Source: Flemingiibacterium sp045636145 (lineage in GTDB: Bacteria; Bacillota; Clostridia; Oscillospirales; CAG-272). Taken from it: a stretch of 5,924 nt of DNA. The notes beneath the pieces are model-generated. The model worked only from the letters and a program-made list of their open reading frames with translations. It did no database searches and was not told where the DNA came from. Shown piece after piece: positions 1-4,086 of the stretch. Position numbers and translations under genes: made by a program. Each line of letters starts with the position of its first letter. Positions within the stretch are counted from its first letter, which is position 1. The DNA is taken from assembly GCA_045636145.1 (NCBI GenBank), contig JAZTWV010000009.1, positions 1 through 5,924 of the forward strand. Direction: 5' to 3'.

Positions 1-32
1 AAAGTGAAGAGTGAAAAGTGAAAAAGTAAAAA
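1..32. repeat. Purine-rich heptad-like simple repeat
   Basis: The first 32 bases consist of variants of a GTGAAAA unit (GTGAAGA, GTGAAAA, GTGAAAAA, GTAAAAA) with no pyrimidines other than T. This is low-complexity, non-coding sequence lying just beyond the tRNA terminator. On the minus strand it supplies the T-rich tail after that hairpin. It continues off the left edge, so its full extent is unknown. Confidence 0.55.
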
Positions 33-50
33 CCCACGCTAACGCGTGGG
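21..50 (-). terminator. Intrinsic terminator of tRNA-Tyr
   Basis: A perfect 7-bp GC-rich stem pairs CCCACGC (33-39) with GCGTGGG (44-50) around a 4-base loop. Read on the minus strand it is followed by TTTTTAC and then TTTTT (32 down to 21), as expected for an intrinsic terminator placed directly after the tRNA 3' end at 56. The plus-strand side also carries ATTTTT (51-56), so it may act in both directions. Confidence 0.8.
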
Positions 51-55
51 ATTTT

Positions 56-140
56 TGGTGGGAGCGGGTGGATTCGGACCACCGAAGTCACTGACAACAG
101 ATTTACAGTCTGCCCCCTTTGGCCGCTCGGGAACGCTCCC
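56..140 (-). tRNA. tRNA-Tyr (anticodon GTA)
   Basis: On the minus strand the 85-base sequence folds as a class II tRNA. The 7-bp acceptor stem pairs GGGAGCG with CGCTCCC, the anticodon stem pairs GCAGA with TCTGT around loop CTGTAAA (anticodon GTA, tyrosine), the long variable arm contains GTCA/TGAC, and the T-stem pairs GGTGG with CCACC. The discriminator is A and the 3' CCA is encoded (56-58). The extended variable arm is the bacterial tRNA-Tyr hallmark. One oddity is that the T-loop reads TCCGAAT, giving C instead of the nearly universal U at position 55. The gene has its own promoter and terminator, so it appears to be a single-gene unit. Confidence 0.97.
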
Positions 141-154
141 AAATATTAAGGTTG

Positions 155-166
155 TGTGTTAACACA
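155..166. repeat. 12-bp palindrome in tRNA leader
   Basis: TGTGTTAACACA is a perfect 12-bp palindrome, embedded in a possible hairpin GTTGTG (151-156) / CACAAC (163-168). It falls about 7 to 20 bases downstream of the tRNA-Tyr -10 element, so it should cover the transcription start and the 5' leader that RNase P removes. It could be an operator or a leader hairpin. The sequence alone does not decide between these. Confidence 0.5.
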
Positions 167-174
167 ACATTGGT

Positions 175-203
175 ATTATACCACAGCAAAAACATTTTGT
201 CAA
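175..203 (-). promoter_or_regulatory. Consensus sigma-A promoter of tRNA-Tyr
   Basis: On the minus strand the -35 is TTGACA (203-198), the spacer is exactly 17 bases, and the -10 is TATAAT (180-175). Both hexamers match the vegetative consensus perfectly, fitting a stable-RNA gene. The -10 is preceded by TGTGG. Transcription should start near 168, giving a leader of about 28 bases before the mature tRNA 5' end at 140. Confidence 0.92.
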
Positions 204-233
204 TAGGTTTTTGAAATATTTTCCGAATTATTG

Positions 234-260
234 CGTTTTGCCGCAATTTGCGGTAAAACG
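234..260. repeat. Long hairpin between divergent promoters
   Basis: Positions 234-245 pair with 249-260 to form a 12-bp stem (one G-T wobble at 240/254) around a 3-base loop. CGTTTT and AAAACG form the base and CCGCA/TGCGG the top. Neither side is followed by a clear T-run, so it is not an obvious intrinsic terminator. A weaker stem, GTGCA/TGCAC, follows at 260-275. It lies between the minus-strand tRNA promoter and the plus-strand lysis cassette and could separate the two units or be a protein-binding site. Confidence 0.6.
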
Positions 261-341
261 TGCATGGCTGTGCACTTATTTTCTCTTATAACGACGAATA
301 AAAGCGGTATATTTCGGATGGCGGCGGCGTTATGTGTAGGG

Positions 342-347
342 TATAAT
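342..347 (+). promoter_or_regulatory. Candidate -10 of lysis-type operon
   Basis: TATAAT lies 32 bases upstream of the first cassette gene's ATG. At 16-18 base spacing upstream there is only GC-rich sequence (such as TGGCGG at 319-324), with no recognisable -35. If this is the operon promoter, it is likely weak or activator-dependent, unlike the other three promoters identified in the window that have good -35 boxes. Confidence 0.5.
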
Positions 348-378
348 ATAAAAAAACGTTAGAGGGGTAAAAACTGCT

Positions 379-717
379 ATGGAAATAGATATTTCTGCCG
401 CCATCACTTCTTTTCTCGGCGTTATCGGTGCTTCATCTGTCATAAGCGGTCTCATTCTCCGCCGTATCGACAAGCTTGAGAAGGGTCTTGAGCGGCGCGA
501 GCGTGACCGCGTGGAAGAAAATCTTGCGCGCGGTGAGGTGATACACTGCGCAGGCAAGCTTGCTGAGGCAAACACGGTTGCACTGCGTGTTGTAACCTCC
601 GAGGAGGTATGCGAGGATGAGCTTGCGGCGCTTAGACGCGCCGCAGACAAGCTTGAGCATTTCACAAGGGAAAAGTCCGCCGTATATCTTCATGCGGACC
701 ATATCCGTGTAGGTTAG
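379..717 (+). CDS. Small membrane-anchored coiled-coil phage protein
   Basis: The 112-residue protein has one hydrophobic segment (about residues 8-27) followed at once by Arg-Arg and a highly charged, probably coiled-coil helix (about 28-50, including KLEKGLERRERDRVEEN), then a second helical stretch rich in Ala, Leu and Glu (about 56-98). This matches the build of small proteins often found just before the endolysin in phages of Clostridia; I recognise the architecture but cannot name a family. Such proteins may help the lysis enzyme or holin at the membrane, by inference only. The start is the only Met near the N-terminus. A purine-rich site (AGAGGGG, 361-367) lies 11 bases upstream, slightly long spacing. 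The lysozyme gene follows after 37 bases, so the two probably share a transcript. Confidence 0.8.
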   Translation: MEIDISAAITSFLGVIGASSVISGLILRRIDKLEKGLERRERDRVEENLARGEVIHCAGKLAEANTVALRVVTSEEVCEDELAALRRAADKLEHFTREKSAVYLHADHIRVG

Positions 718-754
718 GCATACAAAAATACTTAGTTTTAAGGAAGGAAAACCA

Positions 755-1660
755 ATGGCACTTTTCGGTATGGATGTTTCCATATATCAAAAAAATCTTA
801 ATTATTTTGCAATAAAGGCAGCCGGCATCCACTTTGCTATGGTGAAAGCCAGCCAAGGGCATTCCGTGAACGGCAAGGCATATCTTTTTGGGGACAAAAT
901 GTTTGAAACCCACATAAACGGCTTCACAAAGGTCGGCATTCCCGTGGGGGCGTATCATTTTTTGACCGCGAGCAATCTCACGGAAGCCTACAGGGAGGCG
1001 GATTTCTTTTTGGAGACGGTGAAGCCCCTGCGCGACAAGATAGAGCTGTTTCTCGCCTGCGATGCAGAGAACTACAACAACAAATATCTGAAAGGTTTGA
1101 GCCGCGCACAGCTTACCGCTATTATAAACTCATTCTGCGGCAGGGTCGAAGCTGCCGGATTCAAGGCGTGTCACTACACCAACACCGACCACATAGCACG
1201 CTTCATTAACCTTGACAAGATAGACTATCCCGTATGGCAGGCTCACTACATGAAGGACGGCGTGGTCTGCCGTCCAAATGATGCCGGCAAGCGGCTTGCC
1301 ATTCACCAATACAGAAACGACGGACCGCTCCCCGGTGTTGCGGGACTGTATGATCTTAATTTCGGATACGCTCCCACAGCGAGGCTTATTGTGGGTGCAC
1401 GGGCATCCATTATGGATGTGACTCTCGATTACATAGAGAAATATCCTACGGGCGATGAAATTCTCTTACAGCTTGCCAAGGCACTTTGTGAAAGGAAGTT
1501 TAACCCTTCAAAAAACACCACCCATGAGCATCTTGTTAGCTTTGTTCGCGGCAACGCGGTGCTCACAACGGATCAGACAGCGTATCTTAACACCTACAGG
1601 TGGTCGGAGGATCTTTTCCGCAAGCTTTATCTCGGTATGCTTGCTGTAAAAAAGGTATAG
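755..1660 (+). CDS. GH25 lysozyme (phage-type endolysin)
   Basis: The 301-residue protein begins with a GH25 muramidase domain (about 1-210), the Chalaropsis-type fold that cuts the beta-1,4 bond between N-acetylmuramic acid and N-acetylglucosamine in peptidoglycan. Visible signatures are GMDVSIYQ (5-12, with Asp7), GAYHF (65-69), the catalytic DAE (Asp103, Glu105), VWQAHY (160-165) and HQYRNDG followed by YDLN (184-202, with Asp200). There is no signal peptide, as expected for a holin-dependent endolysin. The last 90 residues or so form a helical, non-repetitive tail, without recognisable SH3, LysM or choline-binding motifs; it may be a cell-wall-binding or regulatory domain. The ATG has a strong site (AAGGAAGG, 740-747) 7 bases upstream. 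Its TAG stop at 1658-1660 touches an in-frame GTG of the next gene, which suggests translational coupling. Confidence 0.93.
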   Translation: MALFGMDVSIYQKNLNYFAIKAAGIHFAMVKASQGHSVNGKAYLFGDKMFETHINGFTKVGIPVGAYHFLTASNLTEAYREADFFLETVKPLRDKIELFLACDAENYNNKYLKGLSRAQLTAIINSFCGRVEAAGFKACHYTNTDHIARFINLDKIDYPVWQAHYMKDGVVCRPNDAGKRLAIHQYRNDGPLPGVAGLYDLNFGYAPTARLIVGARASIMDVTLDYIEKYPTGDEILLQLAKALCERKFNPSKNTTHEHLVSFVRGNAVLTTDQTAYLNTYRWSEDLFRKLYLGMLAVKKV

Positions 1661-1671
1661 TGGCAGCAAGT

Positions 1672-1905
1672 ATGAGATTTTTAAAGAAGCTGCTTATCGG
1701 TGTTTACGTTTATCTCGCCCTGTTTTCCGCGGCAAGTCTTATAATCTTTGCTGTATGTCAGACCGAGCCTACGGCTCTCATAACCTGCGTTTTCGGCGTG
1801 GCTGGGATTGAGAGTATGCTTGGTGCTATCATAAAAGCATCCGAAGCAAAAAAACAAAAAAGGAAGGAGGTTACCGAAAATGGAGCTGATATTTGCGAAC
1901 ATTGA
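1672..1905 (+). CDS. Two-helix small membrane protein, holin-like
   Basis: The 77-residue product has a basic N-terminus (MRFLKK), a first membrane segment (about 7-29), a short turn with QTEPT, a second membrane segment (about 34-54) and a strongly basic tail (KKQKRKE, 60-66). Two helices with a charged cytoplasmic tail is the layout of class II holins, but I recognise no sequence family. The start is uncertain: ATG 1672 gives the natural basic N-terminus, whereas an in-frame GTG at 1660, overlapping the lysozyme stop as TAGTG, would add four residues. Neither has a good Shine-Dalgarno, so coupling to lysozyme translation is likely. Its 3' end carries the ribosome binding site and first 26 bases of the next gene. 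Confidence 0.75.
   Translation: MRFLKKLLIGVYVYLALFSAASLIIFAVCQTEPTALITCVFGVAGIESMLGAIIKASEAKKQKRKEVTENGADICEH
1861..1870 (+). promoter_or_regulatory. Strong Shine-Dalgarno inside upstream gene
   Basis: AGGAAGGAGG lies 9 bases before ATG 1880 and inside the coding sequence of the two-helix membrane protein. It is the best ribosome binding site of the cassette and fixes the start of the holin-like gene, implying that this last gene can be translated strongly and independently of its neighbour. Confidence 0.85.
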
Positions 1906-2107
1906 CCTGATACTCTGCGCTCTTGTGATACTGATTGCCGCAGTGATATTTGCCAGACGCGGTCAGATCGAGCTTCTCCGTGAGCTTATCTTGTCGCTTT
2001 CCGACACCACCTCGCCCTCGGAGCTTTACCAAAGGCTTCCCGGTGTCACAAAAATGCTTGTATCAAGCAAGACGTTATCGAAAATTGCAAACGAGGTTAA
2101 GGAGTAG
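1880..2107 (+). CDS. Holin-like protein, LLH-type
   Basis: The 75-residue protein has one N-terminal membrane segment (about 8-25) ending in ARRG, then an amphipathic charged helix and a C-terminal stretch YQRLPGVTKMLVSSKTLSKI (50-69). This order (short N-terminus, one helix, charged linker, LP-x-hydrophobic-x-SxKT motif) resembles the LLH family of phage holins from Clostridia and Lactobacillales, in which the tail reads like YEKLP...xxKTI. The tail here is short for that family. Holins permeabilise the membrane to release or activate the endolysin, here the GH25 lysozyme two genes upstream. The gene overlaps the previous one by 26 bases and ends the operon. No convincing terminator follows directly. 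Confidence 0.75.
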   Translation: MELIFANIDLILCALVILIAAVIFARRGQIELLRELILSLSDTTSPSELYQRLPGVTKMLVSSKTLSKIANEVKE

Positions 2108-2214
2108 GGGGATACGGTCGCTTTTTTGAAAAAAAGCTCCGCAAAAAACTTTATACAGAGGAATACTTATGGAAAAGGCAATATGATTGCTAATCGTTTG
2201 GACGCACAACTCGC

Positions 2215-2247
2215 GCCGCCTGCATGGCCCCGCACCATTCCGGCGGC
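2215..2247. repeat. Two-step hairpin GCCGCC/GGCGGC
   Basis: GCCGCC (2215-2220) pairs with GGCGGC (2242-2247). Inside, after a symmetric 3x3 internal loop, ATGG (2224-2227) pairs with CCAT (2235-2238) around a 7-base loop. It is one of several stem-loops in the GC-rich block. Confidence 0.5.
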
Positions 2248-2318
2248 TTGGGTTGGCGGTAATCGTTTGTGTGTTGGGACGCGACCGCGATGCGGCGCGC
2301 GTTGCGGCACATCCGTAG

Positions 2319-2338
2319 GGCGGGGGCTTGCTCCCGCC
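2319..2338. repeat. GGCGGG...CCCGCC hairpin, probable dispersed repeat
   Basis: GGCGGG (2319-2324) pairs with CCCGCC (2333-2338). The stem extends by a G-T wobble and a G-C pair to 8 bp with a CTTG loop. The surrounding GTAGGGCGGGGGCTTGCTCC resembles short palindromic repeats that I associate with intergenic regions of clostridial gut genomes; that association is from memory and unverified here. Confidence 0.5.
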
Positions 2339-2354
2339 GTTTCTTATGTAACGC

Positions 2355-2449
2355 CCACAGCCGCGAATCCATGCATAAGCGAGCGAAGCTAAAACGCCCC
2401 CATTTCCTAAAGCCCATCTAACCGAGGCGCAAGTATGGCGCGGCTGTGG
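2355..2449. repeat. 11-bp inverted repeat enclosing 73 bases
   Basis: CCACAGCCGCG (2355-2365) is the exact reverse complement of CGCGGCTGTGG (2439-2449). The arms enclose 73 bases of mixed composition. This spacing is compatible with a long structured RNA or with the terminal repeats of a very small non-autonomous element. No flanking target duplication was seen. Confidence 0.5.
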
Positions 2450-2556
2450 TCACTACCCAAGCACGCAGCGAAGCGTCCGTGCGCGCCGCGGGCGTAACGC
2501 CGAATCGCGCACCGTCGCACCGTTATCTACCCATAACCGCTTTTAGCGGAGGTAAG

Positions 2557-2627
2557 GGGGAGAGTCTAAGAGAGGGAAGAAAACCGCCGCTGCGCTTGTG
2601 GTTTTCTTCCCTCTCTTCGTTTTCCCC
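2557..2627. repeat. Large 18-bp perfect hairpin
   Basis: AAGAGAGGGAAGAAAACC (2568-2585) pairs perfectly with its reverse complement at 2600-2617. A G-T and a C-G pair extend the stem inward, leaving a 10-base loop (2588-2597). An outer 5-bp stem, GGGGA/TCCCC (2557-2561 and 2623-2627), is possible across short internal loops. It is followed by CGTTTTCCCC rather than a clean T-run, so terminator function is uncertain. It ends about 65 bases before the -35 of the phosphofructokinase promoter. Confidence 0.75.
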
Positions 2628-2630
2628 GAA

Positions 2631-2687
2631 GCCGCAGGATGCGGCGGAGGATATACATTGCCGCGACGGCAAAACCAAGAGCAATGT
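2631..2687. repeat. Cluster of small alternative hairpins
   Basis: Three stems sit side by side: GCCGCA/TGCGGC (2631-2636 and 2640-2645, loop GGA), TTGCCG/CGGCAA (2658-2663 and 2667-2672, loop CGA), and ACATTGC/GCAATGT (2655-2661 and 2681-2687). The last two share bases and exclude each other. They end six bases before the -35 of the following promoter. Confidence 0.5.
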
Positions 2688-2692
2688 TTCTA

Positions 2693-2721
2693 TTGACAAA
2701 GGCACCGCAGTGTGGTAAAAT
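2693..2721 (+). promoter_or_regulatory. Promoter of phosphofructokinase gene
   Basis: TTGACA (2693-2698), a 17-base spacer and TAAAAT (2716-2721) form a near-consensus vegetative promoter. The -10 is preceded by TGTGG, as in two other promoters of this window. Transcription should start near 2728, giving a leader of about 77 bases. Only a minor GGCT/AGCC stem is visible in that leader, with no recognisable riboswitch. Confidence 0.85.
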
Positions 2722-2804
2722 ATACTTATCGGAAAAACACTTACCAAAACCGAAAAAATACAGGCTGTAAGCCGAAAAATGTTAAAATACGGAGGATATA
2801 TCAA

Positions 2805-4037
2805 ATGCTTAGAGGAAATGCCATTGTAGGTCAGTCCGGCGGACCTACCGCCGCTATAAACGCCACCCTTGCAGGCGTTATCAAGGGAGCTTTCGACTGC
2901 CCTCATATTGATACTGTATACGGCGCTTTTAACGGCGTTGAAGGAATGCTTGCCGACACAATATGCGAGCTTAACAAGGTTTTTGCAAACCGCGGCGACC
3001 TTAAGGTGCTTGCCGCTACCCCTGCGGCGGCTCTCGGCTCATGCAGAAAGAAGCTCCCGAAGCTTGACGACGAAGCAGGAAAAGCCACATACGAAAAGCT
3101 CCTTGAATTTTTCAAGGCTCATAATATCCGCTATTTCTTCTATATAGGCGGAAACGACTCCATGGATACCGTTGCAAAGCTGACCGCTTATCTCGCGGAT
3201 AAAGACTACGAAATGCGCGTTATGGGCGTGCCGAAGACCATCGACAATGACCTGGTTGGCACTGACCACACCCCAGGCTTCGGCTCTGCGGCAAAGTATA
3301 TCGCGGCTACCATGCAGGAGATACTCCGTGACACCGCCGTATACACCGTTAAAGCGGTTACAATCGTGGAAATCATGGGACGCGATGCGGGATGGCTTAC
3401 CGCTTCAGCAGGGCTTACAGACCGCGTGTGCGGCGTGTGCGCAGACCTTATATATCTGCCCGAGCGCACATTTGATATGGAGAAATTTATTGCGGACGTC
3501 AATAAAGCGTTCGAGAAGCATCCTAACGTGGTCGTAGCAGTTTCCGAGGGCGTGCGCTTCGCTGACGGAAGATATGTTGGCGAGGGCACACAGAGCGGCG
3601 CTACAGACGCTTTCGGTCATAAGTACCTTTCCGGCACAGGCAAGGTGCTGGAGCAGGAGATCCGCGATAAGATCGGCTGTAAGGTGCGCTCTATCGAGCT
3701 TAACCTTATGCAGAGATGCGCTTCTCACATCGCATCTGCGGCTGATATCGAGGAATCGCAGTGTGTTGGCGCGGCGGCTGTAATGGCGGCGGCAAACGGT
3801 GATTCCGGCAAGATGATGTGCTACGTGCGTGCCGATGACGAATACCGCATCACATATGAGAGCCGCGATATTGCCGGCATCGCAAACAAGATAAAGACCG
3901 TTCCGGACGAATATATAAACGCCGAGGGCAACGGCATCACCGAGGCCTGCGTTGACTATATTCTTCCCCTTATCCAGGGCGAGTCCGAGCAGTTCTTTGA
4001 AAACGGTCTGCCGAGACATTTCGTTATTGAGAGATAA
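2805..4037 (+). CDS. pfp: PPi-dependent 6-phosphofructokinase
   Basis: The 410-residue protein belongs to the phosphofructokinase family, which phosphorylates fructose 6-phosphate to fructose 1,6-bisphosphate in cytoplasmic glycolysis. Motifs in order are GQSGGPTAAIN (9-19), the phosphoryl-donor loop GGNDS (115-119), the catalytic PKTIDND (143-149, base Asp147), TPGFGSAAKY (156-165), MGRDAGW (191-197), SEG (247-249) and ELNLMQR (298-304). Asp118 after GGN and Lys144 in PKTIDND replace the two glycines typical of ATP enzymes; both are the accepted markers of pyrophosphate use, which makes the reaction reversible and spares ATP. The length, about 90 residues over bacterial ATP-PFK, also fits. 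ATG 2805 is chosen for GGAGG (2791-2795) 9 bases upstream. Upstream in-frame codons lie inside the promoter. The gene ends TAATAA, then a strong hairpin. Donor preference is inferred, not proven. Confidence 0.93.
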   Translation: MLRGNAIVGQSGGPTAAINATLAGVIKGAFDCPHIDTVYGAFNGVEGMLADTICELNKVFANRGDLKVLAATPAAALGSCRKKLPKLDDEAGKATYEKLLEFFKAHNIRYFFYIGGNDSMDTVAKLTAYLADKDYEMRVMGVPKTIDNDLVGTDHTPGFGSAAKYIAATMQEILRDTAVYTVKAVTIVEIMGRDAGWLTASAGLTDRVCGVCADLIYLPERTFDMEKFIADVNKAFEKHPNVVVAVSEGVRFADGRYVGEGTQSGATDAFGHKYLSGTGKVLEQEIRDKIGCKVRSIELNLMQRCASHIASAADIEESQCVGAAAVMAAANGDSGKMMCYVRADDEYRITYESRDIAGIANKIKTVPDEYINAEGNGITEACVDYILPLIQGESEQFFENGLPRHFVIER

Positions 4038-4046
4038 TAAGGAATA

Positions 4047-4072
4047 ACGGGAGCTTCTTTTGAAGCTCCCGT
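4047..4072. terminator. Terminator hairpin between convergent genes
   Basis: ACGGGAGCTTC (4047-4057) pairs perfectly with GAAGCTCCCGT (4062-4072), an 11-bp stem with a TTTT loop. The plus-strand tail CTCTTATATTT and the minus-strand tail TATTCCTTATTAT are both only moderately T-rich. It occupies the 49-base gap between two convergent stop codons, so it most likely ends transcripts from both the phosphofructokinase and the lipoprotein genes. Confidence 0.85.
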
Positions 4073-4086
4073 CTCTTATATTTAAA

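Larger units (their letters stand above)
2108..2692. other. Non-coding hairpin-rich, GC-rich region
   Basis: About 585 bases without a credible gene. The first 80 bases are A-rich with coding-like remnants: 2122-2187 reads in one frame as FFEKKLRKKL and onward to a TAA, with no start, and may be a decayed gene end. From about 2190 to 2660 the DNA turns conspicuously GC-rich with many CG dinucleotides, and contains several separate inverted repeats plus a direct repeat TAATCGTTTG (2191-2200 and 2260-2269). Conceptual translations here are Pro/Arg/Gly/Cys-rich and lack protein-like patterns. It looks like a mosaic of dispersed palindromic repeats between the lysis cassette and the phosphofructokinase promoter. 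Confidence 0.7.

Noticed and set aside
56..140. Prophage attachment site in tRNA-Tyr
   Set aside because: The cassette lies on the 5' (promoter) side of an intact tRNA gene, whereas integration usually uses the 3' half; no duplicated tRNA 3' segment is seen near the cassette or the repeat block.
2120..2137. Terminator after the holin-like gene (GCTTTTTT/AAAAAAGC)
   Set aside because: The stem is nearly all A-T, the loop is only two bases if fully paired, and no T-run follows.
2126..2392. Open frame of 88 codons in the GC-rich block
   Set aside because: Starts with a TTG without a ribosome binding site, and the translation is Pro/Arg/Cys/Gly-rich and passes through hairpin repeats; it is chance reading of repeat DNA.
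2190..2660. CRISPR array
   Set aside because: Repeats are palindromes of differing sequence, not regularly spaced identical direct repeats.
2712..2804. N-terminal extension of the phosphofructokinase by 31 residues
   Set aside because: The GTG at 2712 lies inside the promoter ahead of the transcription start; GGAGG sits correctly before ATG 2805, where the family's usual N-terminus begins.
2728..2804. Riboswitch in the phosphofructokinase leader
   Set aside because: The leader is short, A-rich and has only a 4-bp stem; no known riboswitch core was recognisable.
2446..2906. Open frames on both strands across the large hairpin
   Set aside because: They cross the phosphofructokinase promoter or the 18-bp hairpin, have no ribosome binding site and show no protein-like pattern.
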